From Marinobacter sp. THAF197a (GTDB lineage: Bacteria > Pseudomonadota > Gammaproteobacteria > Pseudomonadales > Oleiphilaceae): 64,000 nt of DNA. The stretch's first letter is position 1, and each line of letters opens with the position of its first letter. Of the stretch, positions 32,051 to 40,264 are shown piece after piece. The position numbers and the translations under genes were made by a program. The stretch lies in contig NZ_CP045324.1 of the NCBI RefSeq assembly GCF_009363275.1, positions 1,550,001 through 1,614,000 of the forward strand, written 5' to 3'. The notes beneath the pieces are model-generated. The model was not told the DNA's origin. It made no database searches and was given only the letters and a program-made list of their open reading frames with translations.

Positions 32051-33082
32051 TCAAAGATCTTCGGCCAACTGTTTTACCAAATCCCCAGCCGAAACCTCCC
32101 TACAACCAGCGGCATTCTGCCCACACCATAAAGGCGAGAAATCCTCGGAGCCCTGTGCCTCGGCGGCCGCCCGCAATGGTGCTATGGCGTTGGTGGCCAA
32201 TGGGAAAGCGGGAGCCAGGGCTGATATCGGCCCCAGCTCTCGCATCACTCGGTTCATAATGCCTCTTGCCGGGCCCCCGGAGAACAAATTAGTGATGGCC
32301 GTGTGCCGGGCCGCATCGCTCTTTAGCGCCTCGCGATGAACCGCCCGGGTTGTGGCTTCCGGACACAGCATAAACGCCGTGCCCACCTGGGCCGCCGCAG
32401 CGCCAAGTGCCAGTGCCGCCTTTACGCCCCTGGCATCGGCAATGCCACCGGCTGCAATAACCGGCACACTCACCGCAGCAACCACCTGGGGTAAAAGGGC
32501 AAACGTTCCCATCTGCGTGCTCATGTCCTTTGTCAGGAAAATACCCCGGTGGCCACCGGCCTCAAGCCCCTGGGCAATAATGCCGTCGGCTCCGTTGCCC
32601 TCCAGCCAAAGGGCTTCTTCTACCGTGGTAGCCGATGACAGCACCGTAGCTCCAGCGGCTTTGACCCGTTGCAGCAACTCGGGCGCAGGCAGGCCAAAAT
32701 GGAAGCTCACAACGGCTGGCCGGAATTCCTCCACAATGGCAGCCATCTCGGTGTTGAAGGGTAGCCGCCCGGGGCCATTGGCAATAACGCCTTCGTCCAA
32801 CCCGTATTCCCGATAGTAGGGCGCCAGCGCCGCCCGCCAGGACTTTTCCGCTGAGGTATCAGGTTCTGGTGGAGTGTGGGCAAAGAAATTCAGGTTGAAT
32901 GGCCGGTTTGTGCTGGCTTTCAAGGCTTCAAGCTCTGCCCGGAGTGCAGCCGCGGTCAACATCGCGCAAGGCAGCGATCCGAGCCCGCCGGCATTGGAAA
33001 CCGCTGCCGCCAGCCGGCTGTCTTGAACGCCTGCCATGGGCGCCTGAATGATGGGTAAATCTGTTCCCAGAAAGTTCAGCAT
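32051..33082 (-). CDS. Nitronate monooxygenase (2-nitropropane dioxygenase family)
   Basis: A 343-residue FMN-dependent TIM-barrel enzyme: LPIIQAPMAG (8-18), SNAGGLGSLPCAML, the substrate-loop SFHFGLP, QGLEAGGHRG, PVIAAGGIADARGV (phosphate/FMN binding) and GTAFMLCPEA. The family oxidises alkyl nitronates to carbonyls and nitrite. Its start overlaps the 3' end of the HPP-protein gene by seven bases, so the two are co-translated. HPP proteins have been tied to nitrite transport in phototrophs, so the pair may release and move nitrite; this is inference. Confidence 0.9.
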   Translation of the reverse strand: MLNFLGTDLPIIQAPMAGVQDSRLAAAVSNAGGLGSLPCAMLTAAALRAELEALKASTNRPFNLNFFAHTPPEPDTSAEKSWRAALAPYYREYGLDEGVIANGPGRLPFNTEMAAIVEEFRPAVVSFHFGLPAPELLQRVKAAGATVLSSATTVEEALWLEGNGADGIIAQGLEAGGHRGIFLTKDMSTQMGTFALLPQVVAAVSVPVIAAGGIADARGVKAALALGAAAAQVGTAFMLCPEATTRAVHREALKSDAARHTAITNLFSGGPARGIMNRVMRELGPISALAPAFPLATNAIAPLRAAAEAQGSEDFSPLWCGQNAAGCREVSAGDLVKQLAEDL

Positions 33083-33705
33083 GACGTTTTCCTATCCTGC
33101 ATGACGGGACCTGCTGTTGCTGTGGACCACAGCGGGTAGGGGATGCCGGCCAAGCGATTCATTACAAAAGCATGCGCCAGCAGCAAGCCGACACCGGCCA
33201 TCAGTATAGGTAATTGGGCCGGGTCTGGCATCAGCCCCAGAGAAACGATCAGCGCCGTAGCGCCCGCTGGTGGGTGCGCTACCCTGAACACCACCATCAG
33301 GCAGCTGGCCAGCCCCAGAGACAGGGCCGCTGCGCCCACCCGAGGCAAGTCGACACCCGTCATAAAAGCGGACGGCTGATCCAGCAAACCGAACAGGTAC
33401 AGGCTGAACAGCCCAGTGAGAGCGCCAATGAGGTGTCCGCACAGGGTGTTTCTTGGTGAAGCGGGTTGGGCCATGGGCACATAGAACAGAATAAAGGCGG
33501 TGGCGCCGAGCGAGGGAAAGATAAACGCTTCCTGGGTGACAAGCGCAACAAAAGAGACCAGCGCAATACTGAAACCACCATTGATCAGATTGAACACAGC
33601 CATAACCGTGGTTCGACTGTACCGCGTGGCCAGTCGTTCCAGATGAAGTGCATTCAGCAATCCTTTGGCCAGCTGCCAGCGCAGCTGCTCGTTCCTGCGT
33701 CCCAT
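33076..33705 (-). CDS. HPP family integral membrane protein
   Basis: A 209-residue protein with four to five membrane segments and the signature VAHPPAGATAL at about 147-157, plus FPSLGATAFILFYVPMAQPA earlier. HPP proteins are membrane channels or transporters; some plastid and cyanobacterial members transport nitrite. It is the upstream gene of a two-gene operon with the nitronate monooxygenase. Confidence 0.88.
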   Translation of the reverse strand: MGRRNEQLRWQLAKGLLNALHLERLATRYSRTTVMAVFNLINGGFSIALVSFVALVTQEAFIFPSLGATAFILFYVPMAQPASPRNTLCGHLIGALTGLFSLYLFGLLDQPSAFMTGVDLPRVGAAALSLGLASCLMVVFRVAHPPAGATALIVSLGLMPDPAQLPILMAGVGLLLAHAFVMNRLAGIPYPLWSTATAGPVMQDRKTSC

Positions 33706-33999
33706 GATCTTGGCTTGCCCTGATTTGGTGCATTAATTGAAAGGGGCGCGATGGTAAACACTGATGAATATCAAGGCAAACAGGGATTTTCGATATGGGT
33801 TAAGGGTAATCTGGATAATGTGCGGGCTTGAACCTCAGAGTGAAAGGCCAAGGTTGCCTGCTCTGCAAAACTTGTGGAATTTCTTGGAAATATGAGCCTT
33901 GAAGGCTAAGGTTCGATGATGAGTTCGTTAGCAAGCAATCATGACAGTCAGCGATCTCAGCGTTTAGCCGATGGTCGTCGTCAACACGGAATGTAATGG
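33706..33999. other. Intergenic region without a recognised gene
   Basis: These 294 bases separate the HPP gene (leftward) from the helicase operon (rightward) and must hold both promoters. I see no clear small gene, hairpin or repeat family here. Confidence 0.5.
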
Positions 34000-36900
34000 A
34001 TGCAACAAACTGGAATTTACGAGCAGCTAATCACCAAGCTCGTCGAGAGTCGACTGGACAGAGACAAGTTCTACGTCGGTGAACGCCAGCTCAATAACGC
34101 CGAAGCCTCAGTGTGGCTGTCACGATTCCTTTCCAGCATCCTTGAATTTGCCATTGAAGCCGTGCCGTCGGGCGATGATCGGCTGCAAGAGCAAATCAAA
34201 CTCTCCAACCAGCTGCTGATGTGGCTCAAGAGCCAGATTTCTGACGAAGGCTTTATTGCGGAAAACCTTCTCGATAGCCAAGGCAAGCTTCTCACCGCGC
34301 TTTACGAGCTGAAAAACCCTGTTGCTGCCAACCTCAAACAATACGTAGAAGACATTTTTCCGCTAACAGGCCTGACGCAGAGCGAGCTGTTCTCTGGCAG
34401 CAATGCCGGCTTGTCACTGGAATCCGAGCTCAAACGTGAGATTCTGTCCGCAGACAAGATTTATTGGCTGGTGTCGTTCATCAAGTGGGCCGGCATCCGC
34501 ATTTTCCGGAAAGAGCTGGAAGCTTTCACCACCAGTGGTCGTGAGCTGAAAATCATCACCACCTCCTACATGGGGGCAACGGATGCCAAAGCCGTTGAGT
34601 ATCTGGCCAGCCTGCCCAATACCGAAGTGAAACTGAGCTACAACACCGAGCGCGAAAGGCTTCACGCCAAGAGCTATTTGTTCCTTCGGAACACTGGCTT
34701 TCACACGGGTTACATTGGTTCATCTAACCTGTCCCGATCGGCATTAACCAACGGCCTCGAGTGGAATTTGAAGATCACCTCGCAAGAAATTCCTCACATC
34801 ATCAACAAGTCTTTGAGCACTTTTGAGACGTACTGGGCATCAGACGAATTTGAGGGTTTTGATGGGCAGGCGGAGAGCACTGAAAAGCTAAACCGAGCTC
34901 TTAAGCAGCAAAAAGGGTTGGATGTTCCCGGTGTCTCCCACTATTTCGAAATCACCCCGTTCGCCCACCAGAAGGACATTCTGGAGCAGTTATCTGTCGA
35001 GAGGGACGTGCATCAGCGTTTCCGAAACCTCGTGGTGGCCGCCACAGGCACCGGCAAGACGCTGATTTCGGCGTTTGATTTTCAGCGGTTCCTGAAAGCA
35101 AAACCGAATGCCCACTTTCTGTTTGTGGCGCACCGGGAAGAAATCCTACGGCAAGCCCGCGAAGCCTACCGAGGCGTGCTGCGAAACAATGCCTTTGGCG
35201 AACTCTGGGTGGGCGGCCAGTTGCCAGAGCACTACCGCCAGTTGTTCGTGTCGATCCAGACATTAAACAACCAGCTGGATCAGCTAAAGCTCACTGAAGA
35301 CTATTACGATTACATCGTGATCGACGAAGTGCATCACATTGCCGCATCCAGTTACCGGGCGGTACTGGAGCACTTTTCGCCTGAGATACTGCTGGGGCTA
35401 ACTGCCACACCAGAGCGGCATGACAATGAGGATATCCTCAGCGACTTCGACGGTGTGATTGCCGCCGAACTCCGCTTGCCGGAAGCTATTAACCGTCGGC
35501 ACCTTTGCCCCTTTCAATACTTTGGAATAGATGATGACACCGACCTGCGCACCATTCCTTGGAGTCGTGGGCGTTACGATATTGCTCAGCTGACGAACTT
35601 GTATACGCACAACCAGAATCGCGTAAAAAAGATTCTGCGAAGCTTGCGGGAAATCATCACTGATATCGAAAGTATGAAGGCTTTGGCTTTCTGTGTGGGT
35701 CATGACCACGCAAACTTCATGGCGCAACAGTTCCTACTGCACGGTATCAAAGCGGATGTGCTCACCAGTGACAACAGCCACGAGCGCCAGCAAAAGCAGC
35801 AAGCCATTCGATCCGGGCAAATCAACGTTCTGTGTGTGGTCGACATATTCAACGAAGGCGTCGATATTCCGGAAGTCGATACCTTGCTGTTCTTGCGTCC
35901 AACCGAGAGCCTGACCATCTTCCTGCAACAACTCGGCCGTGGACTGCGTTTGGCAGACGATAAAGACTGCTGCACGGTTCTGGATTTCGTGGGCAACTCC
36001 CGGCCTGAGTACGACTTTGCCAACAAATTCCGGGCACTGGTGGGTAAGTCAGAACGCTCGATTACGGAGGAACTCAAGCAGGGCTTCCCGCATGCACCGC
36101 TGGGTTGCCGGATTGAGCTCACCAAGAAAACCCAGGAAATGGTGCTGAGCAACATACGGCAAGCCACGCTGACCATGAAGCGGCTGGTGTCTTTGGTTCG
36201 TCAGTTTCCTCAGCATTCCACGCAGCCTCTCACGCTGAAAAACTTTATAACCCATCATCCTCATATCGACCTGAACGAACTATACAAACGGGGCAGTTGG
36301 GCGGAGTTGGTAAGCAAAGCGAAAGAAGAAGACGTAGCCGATGATTCGCCGTTCAAGCTCGCGAAGAAGGCCATCTATAACCGGATTCTGATCTGTGACG
36401 ATCACCAGTATCTGCTGTTCCTCCAGAAGCTATGCCAAGCCGGCTTTAGCTGGGATAACGCCAACGATCGCCAAGCCCTTATGTGCCATTACGATTTCTG
36501 GCAGAAAACAGGGCCGGAGCTGGAATTTGATTCGCTTGCCCAAAGCCTGGCAGAACTCAGCAAGCTGGGGCTGGAACAGGAGCTGGTGGACGTGCTCGAC
36601 TGGAAACTGACGAAAACAAAGCACGAACAGCTGGCCATGCCGGGGTTGCAGGAAGTGCCGTTGCGATTGCACGCCCGCTATTCCCGAGAGCAGATTCTGG
36701 TTGGCTTTGGTGCCATGACCTTCGAGCACCAGCCACCATCGAGGGAAGGTGTGTATGTCATCCCGAATCAGAACATCGAGCTGCTGTTTGTCACCTTGGA
36801 CAAAAACGAAAAGCAGTTCTCACCAACCACCATGTACCACGACTACGCGATCAGCGAGCAGCTGTTTCACTGGCAGTCGCAAAACAGTTCCCGGCCTGAC

Positions 36901-37131
36901 CGGGGCAAAGGGAAGGACTATATTCAACACCAATCCATCAACAAGCGGTTGTTCCTGTTTGTAAGAGAGCAGGCGAAAGATGAATATGGTCGCACGATGG
37001 GGTTTGTGAATTATGGTGAGGTGGATTACGTGTCTCACACTGGTTCCCAGCCCATGAGTATTACCTGGAAACTCCGAACCCCGATGCCAAACTTTATGTG
37101 GCATCAGGCGGCTAAGCTGGCGGTGGCATGA
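34000..37131 (+). CDS. PLD-nuclease / DEAD-like helicase / DUF3427 protein, defence-type
   Basis: The 1043-residue protein has three modules. A phospholipase-D-type nuclease domain (about 140-285) shows HAKSYLF (H222, K224) and GSSNLSRSAL (from 240). An SF2 helicase core follows: Walker A ATGTGKT (348-354), DEVHH (442-446), LTATPER (467-473) and motif VI QLGRGLR (644-650). The C-terminal about 250 residues are DUF3427 (HARYSREQILVGFGAM near 890). PLD plus helicase plus DUF3427 proteins recur in mobile and defence-associated loci and likely cut or unwind DNA, but their target is not established. The last four bases overlap the SAM methyltransferase gene, so the two form an operon. Confidence 0.88.
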   Translation: MQQTGIYEQLITKLVESRLDRDKFYVGERQLNNAEASVWLSRFLSSILEFAIEAVPSGDDRLQEQIKLSNQLLMWLKSQISDEGFIAENLLDSQGKLLTALYELKNPVAANLKQYVEDIFPLTGLTQSELFSGSNAGLSLESELKREILSADKIYWLVSFIKWAGIRIFRKELEAFTTSGRELKIITTSYMGATDAKAVEYLASLPNTEVKLSYNTERERLHAKSYLFLRNTGFHTGYIGSSNLSRSALTNGLEWNLKITSQEIPHIINKSLSTFETYWASDEFEGFDGQAESTEKLNRALKQQKGLDVPGVSHYFEITPFAHQKDILEQLSVERDVHQRFRNLVVAATGTGKTLISAFDFQRFLKAKPNAHFLFVAHREEILRQAREAYRGVLRNNAFGELWVGGQLPEHYRQLFVSIQTLNNQLDQLKLTEDYYDYIVIDEVHHIAASSYRAVLEHFSPEILLGLTATPERHDNEDILSDFDGVIAAELRLPEAINRRHLCPFQYFGIDDDTDLRTIPWSRGRYDIAQLTNLYTHNQNRVKKILRSLREIITDIESMKALAFCVGHDHANFMAQQFLLHGIKADVLTSDNSHERQQKQQAIRSGQINVLCVVDIFNEGVDIPEVDTLLFLRPTESLTIFLQQLGRGLRLADDKDCCTVLDFVGNSRPEYDFANKFRALVGKSERSITEELKQGFPHAPLGCRIELTKKTQEMVLSNIRQATLTMKRLVSLVRQFPQHSTQPLTLKNFITHHPHIDLNELYKRGSWAELVSKAKEEDVADDSPFKLAKKAIYNRILICDDHQYLLFLQKLCQAGFSWDNANDRQALMCHYDFWQKTGPELEFDSLAQSLAELSKLGLEQELVDVLDWKLTKTKHEQLAMPGLQEVPLRLHARYSREQILVGFGAMTFEHQPPSREGVYVIPNQNIELLFVTLDKNEKQFSPTTMYHDYAISEQLFHWQSQNSSRPDRGKGKDYIQHQSINKRLFLFVREQAKDEYGRTMGFVNYGEVDYVSHTGSQPMSITWKLRTPMPNFMWHQAAKLAVA

Positions 37132-37721
37132 GTTACGGTCCCTACAACAAAAACGCCCCAAAATTCTTCACCCAATACCAGTCCCTGACCTTCGAACAGG
37201 TCCACCGCGACTGGCTTCCCCAGTTGGACAAGAAAGCCGGTCTGGCGCTGGATGTGGGCGCTGGTAGCGGCCGAGATGCACTGGCACTGGCAGAGCGTGG
37301 TTGGGACGTAGTGGCGGTGGAACCGGCAGCGGAATTGCGCCGCCTGGGCGAGGTGGCAACCGCTCATCGCAGTATCCAGTGGGTGGACGATGCCCTGCCG
37401 GACCTGAGCGAAATCCGCAAACTCAGTTACCGATTTGATCCGGTGCTGGTGTCGGCGGTGTGGATGCACCTGCCGCCTACGTCTCGAGAGCGGGCGTTCC
37501 GTATTTTGACTGAACTGCTGGCGCCGTCTGGCATGTTGGTGATCACTCTGCGACACGGACCGGGGGATGGTGAGCGCCAGTTCTACGAAGTGTCAAAAGC
37601 CGAGCTGGATAGCTTTGCCCGCCACCGGGCCGTTATGCCGGTGCCTTTGCCGGATAGGCCGCGTGCCGATCAGCTGAACCGTGCCGATGTGTGGTGGGAG
37701 ATCGCTGTGTACCGGGCTTAA
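37128..37721 (+). CDS. Class I SAM-dependent methyltransferase paired with the helicase
   Basis: A 197-residue Rossmann methyltransferase with motif I LALDVGAGSGRDALALAERG (about 38-57) and the acidic strand VVAVEPAAELR. No DNA-methylase catalytic motif (NPPY/DPPY) is present, so the substrate is more likely a small molecule, protein or RNA than adenine in DNA. ATGA overlap with the helicase gene implies coupled translation. Confidence 0.8.
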   Translation: MSYGPYNKNAPKFFTQYQSLTFEQVHRDWLPQLDKKAGLALDVGAGSGRDALALAERGWDVVAVEPAAELRRLGEVATAHRSIQWVDDALPDLSEIRKLSYRFDPVLVSAVWMHLPPTSRERAFRILTELLAPSGMLVITLRHGPGDGERQFYEVSKAELDSFARHRAVMPVPLPDRPRADQLNRADVWWEIAVYRA

Positions 37722-37804
37722 TTCTGTTGCCTTGCCTTCCCCTAAACCCCACTTACAATGAAAGTAGCTACCAACCGGAAGCCAATGACAACCAGGAGGC
37801 AGTT

Positions 37805-37921
37805 ATGTCCAAGAAAGCTGAGAAAAACCTGAAGAAAAAGATCAACGCCCGCAAAGCCAAGATCGAGAAGCACGAAGCAAAGATCAAGTCACTGAAGAAG
37901 AAGCTGAAGAAAGCTTCCTGA
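37805..37921 (+). CDS. Lys-rich 38-residue coiled-coil peptide
   Basis: AGGAGG before ATG 37805 supports translation. The peptide starts MSKKAEKNLKKKINARKAKI and is about 40 percent Lys with a heptad-like pattern, predicted as a single basic helix. It could bind nucleic acid, or be a small chaperone-like or antitoxin-like product. Nothing more can be said from sequence. Confidence 0.6.
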   Translation: MSKKAEKNLKKKINARKAKIEKHEAKIKSLKKKLKKAS

Positions 37922-37955
37922 TGCCGTATAGGGCCGCCTCAGCGGGGTGGCCCGT

Positions 37956-38696
37956 TTACCAATCTCCGTTTACCTGTTCCTCCAGCGTACGTTCCCGGAT
38001 GTCGTCTTTCACGCCTTCGCGCTCCAGCTCTGCCAATACCCGTGCCAGTTCCCGGGCAAGGTTGCCGTGCCGGCGGTTCACGTAGTGGTAAAGCTTGAAA
38101 CGGATAACCGGTTCCGGCAGCACGGTGAATTGGTTCCAGTTGTCGGATGTCAGTGGCGACAGCCCTTCAATGTCAGACACCAGGGCAAGCTCCACGCGCC
38201 CCCGCTCAAGCAGTTGGTGCATCTGCTCGTAGCTTTCGGTATGCAATGGCTCCATGCCAAGTGTATCGGCGGTTTGCTCGGCGATGATGACGCCGCGGCG
38301 AACGGCCACTTTAAGCGGCTGATCGCCAGGCTCTGGCATGGTTTGCGCGTTGGGGTCGCGCACTACCGCGAATAATCCACCCTCCAGCAGCGGGTAATCA
38401 ACCTGCGTGAGGTTTGGATACTCAGCCGCCACGCTCTCAATGCGGAACAAGTCTCCGTCCAGCTTGCCGTTGTCTGCCATCATCAGGGCGCGCCGAGAGG
38501 GTGCCACCAGGGTTCTCATCTCCAGCCCCAGGCGTTGATAGGCAACCTCCAGTAATCGCACCGCCATGGTGGTGCTGGGTATGTCGTCGATCACAGCAAT
38601 ATAAATTCTGTTCTCGTGACCATCGGCATAGGCGGTGGCCGGTGCCATGCTGGCGATGGCCAGCGCCGCGGCTATAAAAAGGATTCTGGAATGCAT
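37956..38696 (-). CDS. Periplasmic substrate-binding protein, family 3 type
   Basis: A 246-residue precursor with a signal peptide (IAAALAIASMAPATAYA) and the two-lobed bacterial extracellular binding fold (GKLDGDLFRIESVAAEYPNL and VAVRRGVIIAEQTADTLGME). No permease or sensor gene is adjacent, so it may be an orphan receptor or serve a distant transporter. Ligand unknown. Confidence 0.8.
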   Translation of the reverse strand: MHSRILFIAAALAIASMAPATAYADGHENRIYIAVIDDIPSTTMAVRLLEVAYQRLGLEMRTLVAPSRRALMMADNGKLDGDLFRIESVAAEYPNLTQVDYPLLEGGLFAVVRDPNAQTMPEPGDQPLKVAVRRGVIIAEQTADTLGMEPLHTESYEQMHQLLERGRVELALVSDIEGLSPLTSDNWNQFTVLPEPVIRFKLYHYVNRRHGNLARELARVLAELEREGVKDDIRERTLEEQVNGDW

Positions 38697-38772
38697 TAAA
38701 TTTCCCCTCTACTCCCTTGAAGGGTTTATCTGAATACTAGTTCCAAATCCTGCAAATGCCTGTGACTTTCTG

Positions 38773-39213
38773 TTAACGAACTTTGCGGCCGGTGTAATCG
38801 GAAAAATCCGGCTTTTGTGACCGGTGATTGTCGTCGGTCATGTAGGCGGAGGTCAGCACGAACTCTGCGGTGGCGCGGTTGCAGGCAACCGGGATGTTCC
38901 AAAGGGCGGCGATGCGCAGCAGGGCTTTGATGTCGGGGTCGTGGGGTTGGGGTTCCAGTGGGTCCCAGAAGAATACCAGTAGGTCGATTTCACCCTCGGC
39001 TATCTTGGCGCCGATTTGCTGGTCGCCACCCAGAGGGCCACTTAACAGGGAGTGCAGGTCTTCACGTTGCAGGCTTTCTTTGAGCAGGCGGCCGGTGGTG
39101 CCGGTGGCGTATAGACGCAGCGGCGCGAGGCGGGTGCGGTTTTCGTTCGCCCATTCAACCAGTTCTTTCTTCTTGTTGTCGTGTGCCACCAGGGCGACGG
39201 ATGTTACGGCCAT
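38773..39213 (-). CDS. mgsA: Methylglyoxal synthase
   Basis: The 146 residues from ATG 39213 match MgsA: VALVAHDNKKKELVEWANEN, TGTTGRLL (phosphate binding), GPLGGDQQIGAKIAEGEIDL with the catalytic Asp, and IPVACNRATAEF. It converts dihydroxyacetone phosphate to methylglyoxal, a bypass of lower glycolysis under phosphate stress. Single gene; length is normal for the family. Confidence 0.95.
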   Translation of the reverse strand: MAVTSVALVAHDNKKKELVEWANENRTRLAPLRLYATGTTGRLLKESLQREDLHSLLSGPLGGDQQIGAKIAEGEIDLLVFFWDPLEPQPHDPDIKALLRIAALWNIPVACNRATAEFVLTSAYMTDDNHRSQKPDFSDYTGRKVR

Positions 39214-39425
39214 TGTGATGGTTTGCTCCTTTGCTGTGCCATGAAAGTGGTCAAGTGTTTCACAATCGGTAAGCACGGGGAATAGTACAAATGGGGCGGG
39301 CAACACAGTCTGTAGGGCTGGTCAATAGCCCCGCCGTCGGCTGCCATATGGGCGCCCGGGGCATGGGGTGCGATTTCCGGGGGCGATATGCTTGGGGGTA
39401 TAACAAGACAACCCGGAGAAACCTC

Positions 39426-40202
39426 ATGGTGCAGCAGGTCTATATCACCGGCGGTGCAAGCGGCATCGGCCTTCATTTAGCGCGAACATACCTGGGTTTG
39501 GGGGCGGCCGTTACGTTGTTCGATATTCAGCCGACCGCGCAGGCGGTAGCGGAGCTGTCGGCTATTGCCGGGCCAGAACGGGTGCGCGCCTTTGCTATGG
39601 ACGTCACCAAACCGGGTGAGGTGAGAATCGCCTTTGCCCAAGCCGCTGAAGGCGGGCAACCCGATGTGGTGATTCATTGCGCGGGCATTGCCATTGCTGC
39701 GGATTTTGAGGCTATCGATGACGACGCCTATGCCCGGGTCATCAACATCAACCTGATTGGCTCGCGTAATGTGGTGGCTGGCGTACTGCCCCATATGGCC
39801 GCTGGTTCGCACCTGGTTTTGGTGGCTTCAATGGCGGGGTTGGTGGGCTGCTACGGCTATGCGGCTTACTGTGCGTCCAAGTACGGTGTGGTTGGCTTGG
39901 CCGAGGTGTTGCGCATCGAGCTGGCAGCCAAGGGTGTTGATGTATCGGTGGTGTGCCCACCAGAGGTGGAAACCCCGATGGTAGAGGCCGAACGCTTCAA
40001 TCGCCCCAAGCAGACTGAAGCCCTGAAGCTGATGGCCGGCACTTTGCAACTGGATGATGCCGTGGCACAGATCCGTAAAGGCATCGACCGCCGACGATTC
40101 ATGATCATCCCCGGCTGGCGCGCCCGCAGCCTCTGGTTCACCAACAAACTCCTGCCAGGTTTCCTTACCCGAAAATTCACCGACTTCCTGGTCAGCCGCT
40201 GA
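39426..40202 (+). CDS. Short-chain dehydrogenase/reductase
   Basis: The 258 residues from ATG 39426 (GGAG upstream) have the SDR motifs: TGGASGIG (nucleotide binding) at the N-terminus, INLIGSRNV, active-site Ser in VASMAGLVG and YAAYCASKYG (Tyr and Lys). The C-terminal part (PPEVETPMVEAERFNRPKQT, then PGWRARSLWFTNKLLPGFL) resembles membrane-associated lipid reductases of the ketosphinganine-reductase-like group. The substrate is not certain. A palindromic repeat follows three bases after the stop. Confidence 0.87.
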   Translation: MVQQVYITGGASGIGLHLARTYLGLGAAVTLFDIQPTAQAVAELSAIAGPERVRAFAMDVTKPGEVRIAFAQAAEGGQPDVVIHCAGIAIAADFEAIDDDAYARVININLIGSRNVVAGVLPHMAAGSHLVLVASMAGLVGCYGYAAYCASKYGVVGLAEVLRIELAAKGVDVSVVCPPEVETPMVEAERFNRPKQTEALKLMAGTLQLDDAVAQIRKGIDRRRFMIIPGWRARSLWFTNKLLPGFLTRKFTDFLVSR

Positions 40203-40204
40203 AA

Positions 40205-40261
40205 TTGGGGTCAGACCCCAAGACATTTCGTTGGGTGAAATGTCCGGGGGTCTGACCCCAA
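40205..40261. repeat. Palindromic repeat, paired copy b
   Basis: TTGGGGTCAGACCCCA and GGGGTCTGACCCCAAA flank a spacer with GACATTTC and GAAATGTC arms, so the whole element can fold into one long cruciform. It fills the gap between two convergent genes and probably ends both transcripts. Confidence 0.9.
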
Positions 40262-40264
40262 AGG

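Noticed and set aside
33092..33733. Second frame over the HPP gene
   Set aside because: Shadow frame; membrane segments and the HPP motif are in the other frame.
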